Of a stretch of DNA of 64,000 bases, positions 1 to 12,783 are shown one piece after another (the stretch's first letter is position 1; every line of letters begins with the position of its first letter). This stretch comes from Ktedonospora formicarum. GTDB taxonomy: Bacteria; Chloroflexota; Ktedonobacteria; Ktedonobacterales; Ktedonobacteraceae. The position numbers and the translations under genes were made by a program. The notes under the pieces were generated by a model that was not told the DNA's origin, made no database searches, and saw only the letters and a program-made list of their open reading frames with translations. Location: assembly GCF_016587355.1 (NCBI RefSeq), contig NZ_BNJF01000001.1, positions 3,625,721 through 3,689,720 of the forward strand, in the 5' to 3' direction.

Positions 1-2875
1 CTATTTCATATGGTCCTGAAGGCGGTGTGGTGCTGGGACGTAATATCCGAGAGCCAGCGCGCTGGAAACGCTATCGTGGTGGAACTGTTGGGCATCTCTG
101 GTGCGACACAGAAGGCAGCGGCACCTTCAAGCGTTTGTTAGCCCTGGATGGGAATATCTCCGATCCCTGCTGGGTTGGGGAGCGTATTTATTTCCTGTCT
201 GACCATGAGGGCGTTGGCAATGTCTACTCTTGCACGCCCACTGGCGAAGATGTGCGCAGACACACCGCACACGAAGACTTCTATGCACGCAATATGTCCA
301 GCGATGGTCAGCGGCTAGTCTATCACGCGGGCGCGGAACTATACCTGTTCAATCCGAGCGAGGAGAGAGCCACTACGCATCAGGTGCCTGTGGAGCTTGC
401 GAGTGTGCGCACCCAGAGAAATCGCAAGTTTGTCTCGGCGAGCAGCTATCTTGACACCTACGCCCTCCATCCCCAGGGACATGCAGCGGCTTTTACCGCG
501 CGCGGCAAAGCCTTCACGATGGGTAATTGGGAAGGCCCTGTCCTGCAACATGGTGAACTGGACGGGGTACGTTACCGCTTCCTCGAATGGCTCAATGATG
601 GCAAGCGGCTGGTGGCGATCTGTGATGCGCCCGGAAGAGAGACTCTGGTCATTTTTAATCCAGAGGAAGCGAGCGAGCCCAAGCTCTTACATGAGGCTGA
701 GTTCGGGCGTGTGGTCTCTCTGGCGGTCTCGCCAACCGATGACGTTGTTGCTATCGCCAATCACCGCCAGGAGCTAGTAGTTGTAGATCTGGAGAGCGGC
801 ACGACGCGCGTGCTGGACCAGAGTAAATATACGCGCATCCTGGGATTTGACTGGTCTCCAGATGGTAAGTGGTTGGCATATGGCTTCGCCATTTCGGGGC
901 AGAAGACGGCTATCAAGCTTTGTGAGGTAGAGAGCGGAGAGACACACCAGGTAACGAATCCCATTCTGGAAGACTCGCGCCCGGCGTTTGATCCTGAGGG
1001 TAAATTCCTGTACTTTATTGGGCACCGCCACTTCACACCGCAATATGATGGGCACCAGTTTGAGTACAGCTTCCCACGCGGCTCTAAGCCCTATGCCATC
1101 ATGCTCAAGAGCGATCAAAAGTCGCCGTTCATTCCTGAGCCCAAGACCCCAGGCGAGAAAGATTCCGTACCAGCGCTCAAGTCAGAGGCGAACGGAAGTG
1201 CGAAGGAGGATGAGGAGAGCAAGGTTGATGGCGAGACAAATGACGAGAAGGATGATGAGAAGACGCCAATCACCATCGATCTGGATGGTATCAGAGACCG
1301 TGTTCTGCCCTTCCCGGTAGGCGAAGGACGCTATGTCGCCGTGCGTGGTATCAAGGGGAAAGCGCTCATCTTCTCACTCCCATTTGAGAACACAGTTCCG
1401 GATGAGCCTGATCACGCGCACCCGAAGGGTCTCGTTGAGACATATGATTTCGAGACCTATAAAACTGAGCGCCTGTTAGATGGTATCAGTAGCTTTGATC
1501 TCTCGCGTGACGCTAAGACGCTGATATACCGTGCGCACCATCGCTTGCGCGTGTTAAAGGCTGGAGAGAAGCCGAAGGGCGAGAATGGAGGCACGAACCG
1601 CGAGACTGGCTGGCTGGACCTCAGTCGGATTAAACTCTCGGTACAGCCTGCCGCCGAGTGGCGACAGATGTTCACAGAAGCCTGGCGCTTGCAGAGCGAG
1701 CAGTTCTGGACCGCTGATATGTCTGGTCTTGACTGGCAGGCCGTCTATGAACAGTATCTCCCACTTGTCGAGCGCGTAGGATCGCGCTCAGAACTCTCTG
1801 ACCTGTTCTGGGAGCTTCAGGGTGAACTGGGAACCTCACATTCGTATGAGATGGGGGAGAATATCGCAAGCGCCCCCACTACTCACAAGGGCACCTGGGT
1901 CTTGACTGGTCCTATGATGACGAAAAGCAGCGCTACCGGATCGCGAACATCATCAAAGGTGATCCAGCGAACAGGCGTGAGACTTCGCCACTCACTCTCC
2001 CAGGATTGGATGTCGCGGCAGGTGATGCCGTACTCGCGATTAATGGGCAGCGCCTGAGCCTGGAACGTACTCCGCAAGAACTACTGGTCAATCAGGCGCG
2101 CCAGGAGGTGCAACTCACCATCGAGGACGCCGAGACCCAGGAGACACGCAACGTCACCGTCAAAGCCCTGGGGAGCGAGTGGCCCGCGCGCTACCGCGAG
2201 TGGGTTGAGGAGAATCGGCGCAAGGTACATGAACTCTCTGATGGGAAAGTTGGTTATATCCACATTCCGGACATGGGGACACATGGCTTCTCGGAGTTCC
2301 ATCGCGGCTTCCTGGCAGAGTACGACTATCCCGCGCTGTTAGTCGATGTGCGTTGGAATGGCGGGGGCAATGTCTCCGGTCTCCTACTGGAGAAGCTAGC
2401 GCGGCGGCGTGTCGGTTATGACTTCTCGCGCTGGGGACAGCCGGAGCCATATCCACAAGAATCGCCACGCGGCCCCATGGTCGCGCTCACGAATGAGCAG
2501 GCTGGTTCAGATGGCGATATCTTCAGCCATAGCTTTAAGCTCATGGGATTGGGACCACTGCTCGGAAAGCGTACCTGGGGTGGCGTAATCGGGATTCATC
2601 CCCGGCATCGGCTGGTCGATAACACTGTTACCACACAGCCAGAGTTTTCTTTCTGGTTCAAGGATGTCGGTTGGAATGTCGAGAACTATGGTACTGATCC
2701 CGATATCGAGGTCGACATCGCGCCTCAGGATTATGTGCGCCATGAAGACCCACAGCTAGAGCGGGCTGTGAAAGAAGCGTTACGCCTGGTTAAAGAGGTG
2801 GAGACGCTAGAGCCCGAGCCGGGTGAGCGACCACGCTTAAGCCGTCTATTGCGAAGTGAAGAGAATTTGAAGTAA
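1..2875 (+). CDS. Tricorn-type S41 protease, 5'-truncated, one frameshift
   Basis: Large cytosolic self-compartmentalising serine protease that degrades oligopeptides. The window opens inside the gene: the frame is already coding at base 3 (ISYGPEGG before VVLGRN), so the true start lies upstream. Visible parts are the beta-propeller repeats (to about base 1600), a helical tricorn core with the catalytic His region GELGTSH near 1830, a PDZ-like segment near 1990-2160, and the nucleophile motif AGSDGDIF near 2503 with Ser followed by Asp. The reading frame breaks at a GGG run (1889-1891). Upstream frame codes to about 1890 and then runs out of frame to 2057. The +2 frame from 1892 reads [19 protein letters not shown], the expected continuation, and ends at 2875. 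One missing G restores everything, so this is treated as one gene. Family is certain; whether the break is real is not. Confidence 0.9.
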
Positions 2876-2901
2876 TCGCTTAATAAGAGAACCTGCAAAT
2901 A

Positions 2902-2949
2902 CAAGAAGAGGATGCCTCCTGCTCATGAACAGAGGGTATCCTCTTCTTG
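2902..2949 (+). terminator. Hairpin terminator after tricorn gene
   Basis: A 12-bp perfect stem (CAAGAAGAGGAT / ATCCTCTTCTTG), extended inward by several more pairs, lies 27 bp after the tricorn stop. It is not followed by a strong U run, so it may act as a terminator or as a 3' mRNA stabiliser. Confidence 0.6.
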
Positions 2950-3692
2950 CTTGTAATCCATATATCATAGTATGCGTGTTGTATTATATAAGTTGCTCTT
3001 GTGTTTGGAAGAATAAATGCATCTAAAGTTGCTTGAGATTCCTAAATAACACGGAGAATGATATTATTGCGGACCTGGCATGTGGTACACTGTGAAAAGC
3101 ACTCTTTAACTCTGCCTGCTCGTATTTACGGTCAGGGAAAGCGAAAAGGCGAAGCCTCTGGAGAGCATTCTCTGGAGCATCTATTCGGCGCGTGTTGTCA
3201 TGCTTGACTGGTACGTGATACGATTAGAGCATAGCTCATATCATTGCTCGTCAGCTATATATATAGCGTGTAACCGTGTCGCATTCTCAGGCATTGCCAG
3301 CACATTGTCGACGCGCTGAATAGATGCTTGCCTCACCTTATAAGCATGTCAGTTGTAGCGCAGAAAGGGGGCGTACACTGGCTTGAAGGGCCTGTTATGG
3401 CAAAGCGTTGCTCACAGCAAGCAGCCATGCTCAGACATATCAATAGCCAGATAGAAGAATGCGTTTTTAATCCCTAGTTTATGTGTCAACACATGTTCTT
3501 ATTGCTCATATTCCTACTTTTTATGCGAAAACTTGAGCATTCTTATTGCCATGAATATCAACTGTTCATGCAAGACGTTGGCGTTAGTCGCGACCCTCAT
3601 GTGGGGCACGACAGCAACGTTAGTTTTCGTATAAGACTCTAGTGTAGCAGCAAGATGGGCATCCTTTGCCCCTTGCCAGGAAGCATTAAACC
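2950..3692. other. Non-coding leader region upstream of PKS/NRPS cluster
   Basis: About 740 bp with no credible gene. It holds a small inverted repeat ATGTGT-CA-ACACAT at 3481-3494 that could be an operator. The cluster's promoter must lie here, but I cannot fix a convincing -35/-10 pair. AGGAAG at 3678-3683 is the ribosome-binding site for the first PKS gene. Confidence 0.5.
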
Positions 3693-6600
3693 TTGAGTAA
3701 ACGTATTTCATTCTCAACGATTGAGATTCCAAACTGGGTTGAGCTGCTTCAGTGGAGAGCCGAGCAGCAACCCGAGAAAAGGATCTATTCTTTTCTGGCC
3801 GATGGAGAAATAGAGAAAGAGCATTATACACATGCTCAACTCGATCTCTATGCCCGTTCAATTGGCTCCCTTCTACAGGAGCGAACCGTAAGTGGAGAAC
3901 GTGCCCTCCTAATCTATCCCTCGGGCTTAGAATTCGTTGCAGCATTCTTTGGTTGTTTATATAGTGGAATTATTGCTGTTCCTGTGTACCCTCCATCTGC
4001 CACCCGCTCGGATCGAACACTCACAAAATTCCGAGTTATCGCACAGAACGTCCAACCCACCATCATTTTGACTACTACTGCTCTCTCAGGCAGAGTACAG
4101 GGCCTGCTGGCCCAATCACCGGAGCTACAAGCTATCCCTGTCGTAGCGACTGATACGCTATCCACTGAGAACGCGCGGCAGTGGGTAAAGCCAGATATCA
4201 CAGGCGATACCCTCGCATTCTTGCAGTATACCTCTGGCTCAACCGGGACACCGAAAGGGGTTATGGTCACTCACCGTAACCTGCTAGAGAACTCCAGGTT
4301 GGTTGAGGGATATTGCCAGCATCCAGACGATGCTCATGGCGTCATCTGGCTCCCGCTCTATCATGACCTGGGGTTGATTGGTGGTGTCTTGCAGCCGCTC
4401 TATGCTGGCTATGAATCGACCATCATGCCGCCAGCCGCATTCTTGCAACGGCCTATTCGCTGGTTGCAGGCTGCTTCAAAATACCATGCGACCATCAGCG
4501 GTGGACCGAACTTCGCATATGACCTATGTACGCGCAAGATTACCGAGGAGCAAAAGGCCACACTCGATCTGAGCCATTGGGAGATTGTTGCCAACGGCGC
4601 CGAGCCTGTACGAGCGGACACTATGGAGCGCTTTGCCGATGCCTTTGCCTCCACCGGCTTCCGTCGCAACTATTTCTATCCCTGTTATGGTTTGGCGGAG
4701 TATACCCTGGTCATGTCCGCCGGACGTAAGGGCGTGTACCCGCTTGTGCATACCTTCTCGGGGCAGGCTTTGGAGCACAATGAAGTTCGAGTGGCAAAGG
4801 AGGAAGAGACCAATAGCCGTACGCTGGTGAGCATCGGCGCAGGATTGCCTGGTCAGCGTATCCTGATCGTTGATCCAGAGACGCTGACGGAAGTGCCAGT
4901 GGGGCGGATTGGTGAGATCTGGGCGGCTGGACCAAGTGTAGCGCAAGGGTACTGGCAGCGTCCCGAGGAGAGCGAACAGATTTTCCGCGCCAATCTTGCC
5001 AATGGTGAAGGCCCCTTTCTGCGTACCGGGGACCTGGGTTTCCTTTACGAGGGCGAACTCTTTATCACTGGTCGCTTGAAGGACCTGATTATTATCCGAG
5101 GGCGAAATCATTATCCGCAGGACATTGAGCTGACTGCCGAGAAAAGCCACCCCGCAATCCGTTCGAGTGGTAGCGCGGTCTTCGCGCTAGAAGCGGAGGG
5201 TGAGGAGCGCTTAATCGTAGTTGCCGAGATTGAGCGGCAGTACCTCAAGAAGGACCCGCAGGAGATCTTCACAGCCTTGCGACAGGCCATTGCCGAGGAG
5301 CATGAGCTACAGGTCTACAGCATAGTCTTGCTCAAGACTGGTACGCTACCCAAGACCTCAAGCGGTAAGGTTCAGCGGCGAGGTACCCGAGATGGCCTGT
5401 TGAACGACGAATTGGATATAGTAGCTCGTTGGGTCCTGGAGGTCGCCCCAGAGGAGATTCCAGCGAATGAGGTGGAGCCTGCGCAAGAGGTGGAATCTGT
5501 CACTGCGCCCACGAAGAGCGTTGCCGAGGTAAGAGCCTGGCTCATTCAGCAGATCGCGGCTCAGCTCAAAGTACGCCCGGAAGCTGTGGACACGCGAGCA
5601 CCCTTCGCGCAGTATGGTATGGACTCGCTGACTGCGGTGACCCTCTCTACCGACCTGGAAGACTGGTTAGAGCGTGAGCTTCCGCCCACGCTTGTCTATG
5701 ACTACCCTAATATTGAGACCCTGGCGCGCTATCTTGCCAACGAGAAGTCGCCGAATGAGATATATTCCCTATCTGAGGCGAGCATGCCAACTGATGAACC
5801 GATAGCGGTGATCGGGTTAGGTTGTCGCTTCCCAGGCGCGGACGGCCCAGATGCCTTCTGGCAGCTTCTACGAGATGGAGTGGATGGTATCTCTGAGGTG
5901 CCTTCCTCCCGTTGGAGCCTGGATGAGTACTACGCGCCTGAGCGCACTCCAGGTAAGATGAACACACGCTGGGGTGGCTTCCTTCAGGATGTAGACAAGT
6001 TTGATCCTTACTTCTTCGGTATCTCGCCACGTGAGGCCGCTGGTATGGACCCGCAACAGCGTATTCTGCTGGAAGTCGCCTGGGAGGCCCTCGAAAACGC
6101 GGGTATACCCGCAGAACGGCTCGCAGGCAAGTCAGCGGGTGTCTTTGTTGGGGTCAGCAGCAATGATTATTCGTATTTGCAGTATGGTGATACGAGTCGC
6201 CTCGATGCCTACTCTGGCACTGGAAACGCGAATAGCATCGTTGCCAATCGCCTCTCTTACTTGCTGGACCTACGCGGTCCCAGTATGGCGATCGATACGG
6301 CCTGTTCTTCCTCGTTGGTGGCAGTCCATTTAGCCTGCCAGAATATTCGCAATGGCGAATGCGAAGTGGCACTGGCGGCAGGCGTCAACCTGATTCTGAC
6401 GCCCGATTTAACCATCACCTTCTCGCAGGCGCACATGATGTCGGAGTATGGTCGCTGCCGTACCTTTGATAACGCCGCTGATGGGTATGTGCGTGGCGAG
6501 GGCTGCGGTGTTGTGGTGCTCAAGCCACTCTCCGCTGCACAGCGAGATGGTGATACTGTGCTCGCGCTCATTCGTGGTTCAGCAGTCAACCAGGATGGTC

Positions 6601-8885
6601 GCAGCAATGGCCTTACCGCGCCCAACGGGCCTTCACAGGAAGCAGTGATTCGGCAGGCGTTACGTAAAGCCGGAGTGCTGCCGCATCAGATCGACTACGT
6701 TGAAACGCACGGGTCGAGTACTCCACTAGGAGATCCTATTGAGGTTGACGCGCTTAAGGCTGTGCTGATGGAGCAGAGGGAAGGCGATCAGTCTTGTGTG
6801 CTGGGATCGGTCAAGACAAACATTGGACACCTGGAAGCGGCGGCGGGCATCGCGGGTCTGATCAAGACTGTTCTGAGTCTGCAACATAGTGAGATCCCAC
6901 CACACCTGCATTTCCAGCAGCTAAACGAGCATATCTCCTTTGAAGACACCACGTTTGTTATTCCAAGGGAACGGATGCCCTGGCCCGAGGGGAAGCGCCA
7001 CCTGGCGGGTGTCAGCGCCTTTGGCTTTGGTGGTACAAACGTGCATGTGGTGCTGGAAGGGGGTTCGGAGGTCCCGGTCTCTGAACACACGGTTGAGCGA
7101 GAGACGCATATCCTGGCGCTCTCGGCACGTAGTGAACAGGGGGTAAAGGAGCTAGCCAGACGCTATGTACGCTATCTAGATTCCACCCCCACTGCCTTGC
7201 TTGCAGACATCTGCTATACGGCTGGAACAGGCCGCACTCACTTCGCGTACCGTCAGGCATTGATTAGCTCCTCACTGGAGGAGCTACGCACGCAATTGAA
7301 TGCCTTGAGCGCTGGAGAAGTGGTGGCGGATAGCGCTAGTGGGCGCGTGCCTCAGGGGGAACGCGCTCGCATAGCCTTCCTCTTTACTGGTCAGGGATCG
7401 CAGTATATTGGCATGGCGCGGCAACTCTTTGAGACACAACCAGTCTTCCGAGAAGCGATGGAACGCTGCGAGCAGATTTTGAGCCGCTATCTCTCACAAC
7501 CATTGCTCTCTGTCATCTATCCAGGAGAAGGTACAAGCTCGCCGCTGGACGAGACGGCTTTTACGCAGCCCGCGCTCTTCGCTTTAGAATATGCGCTGGC
7601 CGAATTGTGGCGCTCCTGGGGTGTAGAGCCTGACATCGTACTTGGTCATAGCGTTGGCGAGTATGTCGCGGCCTGTGTCGCTGGCGCTTTAAGTCTGGAA
7701 GATGGACTAAAGCTCATCGCTACGCGGGGACGCCTGATGCAAGAACTTCCTGAGCGTGGTGAGATGATTGTGGTCTTTGCCTCACCAGAGGAGGTTGAGC
7801 GCTACCTTGAACCATACCGGGAACAGGTTGCAATCGCGGCGGTCAATGGACCAGCCAATACTGTCCTCTCCGGGCGCGCGGAGGCCATACAAAGCATCGT
7901 GGGACGCATGAAGGCAGATGGGCTGAATACACACCCCATGGTAGTTTCGCATGCCTTCCACTCTCCACTTATGGAACCCATGCTGGATGCCTTCGAGCAC
8001 GTCGCGAGCGAGATCCAGGTGAAACCACTACGTCTCCCGCTGGTGAGCAATGTCACAGGGGTGCTGATGCCAGTGGGCGAGATGCTGGACGCGAGCTATT
8101 GGCGAGAGCACGTGCGCTCTGGTGTGCGCTTCTATGAGGGAATGCAGACGCTGGTAGCGCAGGGATACACGCTCTTCCTTGAGTTGGGACCCAACCCGGT
8201 GTTGACAAATATGGGCAAGCGTTGTCTGCCAGAGGTTGCGGCGACCTGGCTAACCTCATTGCGCAAGGCGCAGGATGACCAGCGTATGCTCGCGCAGAGC
8301 GTGGCAGTGCTTTACACTCAGGGCGTAAACATCGACTGGAAGGCTTTCTCGGGAGAGAGTTCGTCAAGTCGTGTAGCGCTACCTACTTACCCCTTTGAAC
8401 GTGAGCGTTACTGGCTTGATGCTCCTGCCCTTCCCATTGCTGCGCCGCAACCGCTTGTGGCACTAGACGAGGGGCATCCACTTCTGCGCTCGCACACTGA
8501 ATTGGTCTATCCAACCGGGATGCATATCTGGGAGATCATTCTAGATAAACATCGTTTGCCATTCCTTAGTGGGCATCGCATTCAGGGAGCTATGGCGGTG
8601 CCAGTTTCGCTTTATATCGAGATGGTACAAGCCGCTGCTATTGAAGCCTATGGCATAGGGGAACATGCCCTGGCTGAGATTGAGCTTCGGAAACTGCTGA
8701 TTGTGCCTGAGCAGGGGGAGCAGAAGGTACAGGTAATTCTGGCCACTGGTATGGAGGGAGAAACCACATTCCACATCTATAGCCATGCAACCGGTCACCC
8801 TGAGCAGCCGCGCTCTGACTGGTCGCTGCATGCGACGGGTAAGATTCAGTTCGAGGCTGAGCGAGTGGTTGCTGTGAATAGGTAA
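3693..8885 (+). CDS. FAAL-ACP-KS-AT-DH(N-terminal half) polyketide synthase
   Basis: Loading and first extension protein of the cluster, 1730 aa, starting with TTG and preceded by AGGAAG 9 nt upstream. Domains: fatty acyl-AMP ligase (1-580; [11 protein letters not shown], and [11 protein letters not shown] typical of FAAL rather than CoA ligases); acyl carrier protein with Ser645 in YGMDSLTAV; ketosynthase (about 702-1130) with Cys871 in DTACSSS, His1006 in [10 protein letters not shown] and His1046 in KTNIGHLEA; acyltransferase with Ser1320 in GHSVGE and His1423 in HAFHS, a malonyl-CoA type signature; then only the first hot-dog half of a dehydratase with HxxxGxxxxP (His1628). The protein stops at about residue 1730 after HATGKIQ, where a DH linker to the second half is expected; that half is in the next gene. 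Expected role: activate a fatty acid, transfer it to ACP, and extend it by one malonate. Confidence 0.93.
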   Translation: MSKRISFSTIEIPNWVELLQWRAEQQPEKRIYSFLADGEIEKEHYTHAQLDLYARSIGSLLQERTVSGERALLIYPSGLEFVAAFFGCLYSGIIAVPVYPPSATRSDRTLTKFRVIAQNVQPTIILTTTALSGRVQGLLAQSPELQAIPVVATDTLSTENARQWVKPDITGDTLAFLQYTSGSTGTPKGVMVTHRNLLENSRLVEGYCQHPDDAHGVIWLPLYHDLGLIGGVLQPLYAGYESTIMPPAAFLQRPIRWLQAASKYHATISGGPNFAYDLCTRKITEEQKATLDLSHWEIVANGAEPVRADTMERFADAFASTGFRRNYFYPCYGLAEYTLVMSAGRKGVYPLVHTFSGQALEHNEVRVAKEEETNSRTLVSIGAGLPGQRILIVDPETLTEVPVGRIGEIWAAGPSVAQGYWQRPEESEQIFRANLANGEGPFLRTGDLGFLYEGELFITGRLKDLIIIRGRNHYPQDIELTAEKSHPAIRSSGSAVFALEAEGEERLIVVAEIERQYLKKDPQEIFTALRQAIAEEHELQVYSIVLLKTGTLPKTSSGKVQRRGTRDGLLNDELDIVARWVLEVAPEEIPANEVEPAQEVESVTAPTKSVAEVRAWLIQQIAAQLKVRPEAVDTRAPFAQYGMDSLTAVTLSTDLEDWLERELPPTLVYDYPNIETLARYLANEKSPNEIYSLSEASMPTDEPIAVIGLGCRFPGADGPDAFWQLLRDGVDGISEVPSSRWSLDEYYAPERTPGKMNTRWGGFLQDVDKFDPYFFGISPREAAGMDPQQRILLEVAWEALENAGIPAERLAGKSAGVFVGVSSNDYSYLQYGDTSRLDAYSGTGNANSIVANRLSYLLDLRGPSMAIDTACSSSLVAVHLACQNIRNGECEVALAAGVNLILTPDLTITFSQAHMMSEYGRCRTFDNAADGYVRGEGCGVVVLKPLSAAQRDGDTVLALIRGSAVNQDGRSNGLTAPNGPSQEAVIRQALRKAGVLPHQIDYVETHGSSTPLGDPIEVDALKAVLMEQREGDQSCVLGSVKTNIGHLEAAAGIAGLIKTVLSLQHSEIPPHLHFQQLNEHISFEDTTFVIPRERMPWPEGKRHLAGVSAFGFGGTNVHVVLEGGSEVPVSEHTVERETHILALSARSEQGVKELARRYVRYLDSTPTALLADICYTAGTGRTHFAYRQALISSSLEELRTQLNALSAGEVVADSASGRVPQGERARIAFLFTGQGSQYIGMARQLFETQPVFREAMERCEQILSRYLSQPLLSVIYPGEGTSSPLDETAFTQPALFALEYALAELWRSWGVEPDIVLGHSVGEYVAACVAGALSLEDGLKLIATRGRLMQELPERGEMIVVFASPEEVERYLEPYREQVAIAAVNGPANTVLSGRAEAIQSIVGRMKADGLNTHPMVVSHAFHSPLMEPMLDAFEHVASEIQVKPLRLPLVSNVTGVLMPVGEMLDASYWREHVRSGVRFYEGMQTLVAQGYTLFLELGPNPVLTNMGKRCLPEVAATWLTSLRKAQDDQRMLAQSVAVLYTQGVNIDWKAFSGESSSSRVALPTYPFERERYWLDAPALPIAAPQPLVALDEGHPLLRSHTELVYPTGMHIWEIILDKHRLPFLSGHRIQGAMAVPVSLYIEMVQAAAIEAYGIGEHALAEIELRKLLIVPEQGEQKVQVILATGMEGETTFHIYSHATGHPEQPRSDWSLHATGKIQFEAERVVAVNR

Positions 8886-8936
8886 GCAGATAGGAAGGAT
8901 GGATCTTCCTTCTTGTTGAAGGATAGATAGGCAGCT

Positions 8937-11900
8937 ATGGACAGACTGAAACAGAACCAGGGCATAACATTTGGCCTGATCTTTTTCGCCAGCAGTGAAA
9001 CCGCCCACGACCGCGATATCTACCGTCTGGTTTTAGAAAGCACAAAGTACGCGGATAGGCATAACTTTTCGTCGGTGTGGATTCCCGAACGGCATTTCAC
9101 TCGCGATGGCTGGATGTATCCTAATCCGGCGGTCTTGCAGGCCGCGCTGGCGCGTGAGACCCAACAGATTCAACTGCGCGCGGGTAGTGTTGTGCTACCC
9201 CTGCACAGCCCCTTGCGGGTGGCGGAGGAGTGGGCGATGGTCGACAACCTCTCAAATGGGCGAGTTGGTGTCTCCATTGCTTCGGGGTGGCACCCCAACG
9301 ACTTCGCGCTCTATCCCGATCACTACGAGAAGCGTAGTGAGATCATGGATGAGGGCATTGAGACACTACGCAAACTCTGGCGTGGCGAGACGGTGCAAGT
9401 TAAGAGTGGCGACGGGAGCATGGTCGACGTGCGAACGTATCCGCCGCCAATCCAGCGCGAGATTCCTATCTGGGTCACTGCCGCTGGTAATCCCAAAACC
9501 TTCGCGAAGGCGGGAGCCATCGGAGCCAATCTGCTGACGCATATGTATAACCAGAGCGTCGAAGAACTGGGCGAGAAGCTCAAGATCTATCGCGAAGCTC
9601 GCGCTGAGCATGGCTACGATCCCGCAACTGGCAATGTCTCGGTAATGTTGCACACCTTTATTGCCGAGAGTCAACAGGCCGTCATTGAGCAGGCCCAGGG
9701 ACCATTTTGCGACTATCTACGCTCGGCGGCATACCTGTTGAACGCCGTGGCTTATAGTCGGGGACAGAAGGTCGACCTCTCTACGCTCTCAGAGACCGAC
9801 GTTGAGGAGTATTTAAAGTTCGTCTTCGAGCGTATGATCTCAACGCAACGTGTGCTCTTCGGCACGCCTGAGAGTTGTCTGCCTCTGGTGCGCCAGTTGC
9901 AGGCGGTCGGCGTCAATGAGATTGCTTGTCAGCTTGATTTTGGTTTGGAGACAGATGTGGTAATGGCGAACATGCCACACCTCAACCGTCTGCGTGAACT
10001 AAGCGAAGAGATTGCTCCTCCTGAGCCACCACGCTCCACCACTCCCGTTGATCTTACCTCTTTTCAGAGTAATGGTTACCAGTCCGAGCCCTCGAATAGG
10101 GTACAGAATGGGCAGGCTAAGCCAGAGGCAAATAGTTTGAAGGCAGTGCAAGAGCGTTGCCAAGAGGAGATCTCGCCTGATGCCTTCTATGAGCGCCTGA
10201 CCCAGCATGGTATCGAGCTTGATGCCGATTATCGCAGCATCCGGCAGCTCTGGCGGGGTGATGGCGAGGCGCTGGCACGCGTCAGCCTTTCACCCGTTTT
10301 TGAGCGTGAACGTGAGCGCTATCAGGTTCACCCCACGCTGCTTGACTCCTGCTTGCAAGTGGTATCGGCTGCCCTCTCGGAGTCCTTTGGTGCGGGTAAT
10401 GACGTGCTTTATCTGCCGGTTGGGCTTAACAGTTTTAAGCTCCATGAGCGGCCCGGTAAGGTCGTCTGGAGTCACGCCACGTTAGAGCAGCACATTAGCC
10501 AGAGCATGACACAGCTTGAGGGGCATGTACGCATCTTTAGTGAAGATGGTCGCTTGCTTATCGAGGCAATGGGAATTCAGTTGCAGAGTTCGGCTTCGGT
10601 TGCCTCAGAGCCACCTACACCAGCCGCTGTGCTGGCTCCCTGGTTGTATGAGTTGCGCTGGGAACGAGCGCATAGCGTGGCAGCGGCGGGGAACGCATGG
10701 CCCCAGGAGCGCTCTGGTAGCTGGCTGATCTTCGCGGATCGTCAGGGTGTGGGGCCGCACCTGGCCCAACTCCTACGCGCAAGTGGGCAGCAATGCGCGC
10801 TTGTCCAGCCGGGAGAGCGCTATGGCGAGCTTGGCTCGGGTCGTTATCAGGTTAGCCCTTCGCAGGTTGGTGAGATCCAGCACGTCATTCAGCGTGTGCG
10901 GGAGGCGTATAACGCGCCTGTGCGCGGTGTTGTGCATCTCTGGAGTCTCGATGCGACGTCAACTGAGCAAACCACAACAAACTCACTTGAGCATGATCTG
11001 GTGGTGAGCGCGCATTCGGCTCTGGGGGTGATTCAAGCTCTAGCGCAGGAGGGCGAAACTCAACCGCCGCGCCTGTGGCTGGTAACGCGTGATGCACAAC
11101 CTGTTACCTCTGACCAATCCTCGTTGGCGGTCGCGCAAGCTCCGCTCTGGGGCCTGGGGCGTACTATCTCAATGGAGCATCCCGAGATCTCGGGTGCGCT
11201 CGTAGACTTGGCGGCTGGAGAGGAACGTGAGGTTTGCGCACAGCAGCTTTATGACGTTCTGCGTGACACAAGTCCTGAAGATCAGCTGGCGTTTCGTGAA
11301 GGTGAGCGCTATGTCGCGCGTATGATGCGTAGCCAGGACCTTGCCGAGCGCGAGTTGCACGTACGCCCCCAGGGAAGTTACCTTGTGACTGGTGGTCTGT
11401 GGGGACTGGGCTTTGAGGTCGCGCGCTGGCTCGCGCGCAAGGGCGCACGTCACTTGATCCTTGCCGGGCGTACATCTGTTCCCCTCGCTCTGAGTGGGAG
11501 CACATACCCGCTGGCGAGCGCATGGCTGATTTGATACGTGGCCTACGGGAGTTAGAGTCTGAAGGTGTTACTGTACGCTGTGTTCAGCTCGATGTAACCA
11601 ATGAAGAGCAGATGCGTGCCTTCCTGGCTGAGCATATGCGGCAAGGGCATCCTCCCATCAAGGGAATTATGCATGCCGCCTCTGTATGGCAGGATGAGCG
11701 AGGGCAGGCGCTGGTCAAACCACTGATCAATCTGGATAGTGATGCGCTCAGTGCTGTCTTCCGTCCCAAAATCATCGGTAGCTGGCTGCTGCATACACTC
11801 TTCCAGGAGAGTCGCCTGGACTTCTTTGTTGCCTTCTCCTCCGGGGCTTCGCTTTTCGGCTCAGCCGCGCAGGGCAATTACGCGGCGGCGGGGGCCTTCA

Positions 11901-12778
11901 TGGATAGCCTGGCACATTACCAGCGTGCTCAGGGGCAACCTGCCATCAGTATTGATTGGGGTGCCGTCTCTGAGATTGGTTTTGGCGCGACCGCTGATGG
12001 TCTGCGTGTCCACGAATACTGGGAGGATCACGGTATCCAGCGCATCACGCCGCGCGACGTATTGGCTGCACTCGACCTGCTGATTCCGCAACAGGTCGCG
12101 CAGATTGGTGTGCTCAAACTCGACTGGCAGAAGTTACGCGATTTCTATCCGCAGATTGTGAGCCTGCCACTGGTCTCTTACCTGCTGGAAGGAACCACTA
12201 CCAGCGAGAGCGAAGCCCAGAACTCCCAGTCCTTCTTCAGCGAAAGCGCGACCACGATCACACATGCCGTGGGAAGTGAGCGTCTGCCTCTCATGGAGCA
12301 GTATCTTAGTCAGCAGGTTGCAGGAGTGCTACGTGTGCCGGTCGAGCGCATCGACCTGGACCAGCCACTCACGACATTAGGTCTCGACTCACTGATGGCT
12401 ATTGAGCTGAAGAATCGCATTGAGCAGGAATTGCAGGTGCGTATTCCCATTGTGACTTTTTTGCAGGGACCAAGTATCAGGCAGCTTGCTACGCAACTGC
12501 TAGAGCAGTTACCGGAGGCGACCCCCGATCCAGCCCCCGAGCCTGATCTCAGCCAGATGGGCGCGGAGCAACTGCTCACTCAACTCGATCAGCTCTCGGA
12601 CCAGGATGTCGATGCTTTGTTGCAACAGATGCTTACAGAGCAGCAGCAAGGTCAAACGTCCGATACAAAGAGCATGATTAGCGCTGAAGAGGCGCAACAG
12701 CTCTTATCACAACTTGACCAATTACCCGAAGAAGACATAGACTCCTTGCTCAAGCAGATTGTACAGGGAGAGGAATAA
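8937..12778 (+). CDS. Luciferase-like monooxygenase-DH(C half)-KR-ACP PKS, one frameshift
   Basis: Second PKS protein, 51 bp after the first. Residues 1-365 are an FMN-dependent luciferase-like monooxygenase of the kind built into PKS/NRPS lines. A linker is followed by the second half of a dehydratase (about 400-560) with the catalytic Asp470 in HPTLLDSCLQ. Then comes a ketoreductase with NADPH motif TGGLWGLG (from residue 818). The frame breaks at a CCCC run, 11481-11484; the other frame reads PRSEWEHIPAGERMADL, exactly the expected KR sequence, and continues to 12778. KR Ser/Tyr lie in FSSGASLFG and QGNYAAAG (11879). An ACP follows (LGLDSLMAIE, Ser codon 12389), then a C-terminal docking tail with two copies of an LLxQLDQLxxxDxDxLL helix. 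Without repair the two open frames are 8937-11534 and 11522-12778. Confidence 0.9.
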
Positions 12779-12783
12779 CCAAT

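Noticed and set aside
1889..1891. Programmed ribosomal frameshift in the tricorn gene
   Set aside because: No slippery heptamer or downstream structure is apparent, and three other genes show the same homopolymer error.
8878..8940. Sequencing frameshift separating the two PKS genes
   Set aside because: Both genes are in the same frame with more than one stop between them and a proper start and ribosome-binding site, so the split looks real.
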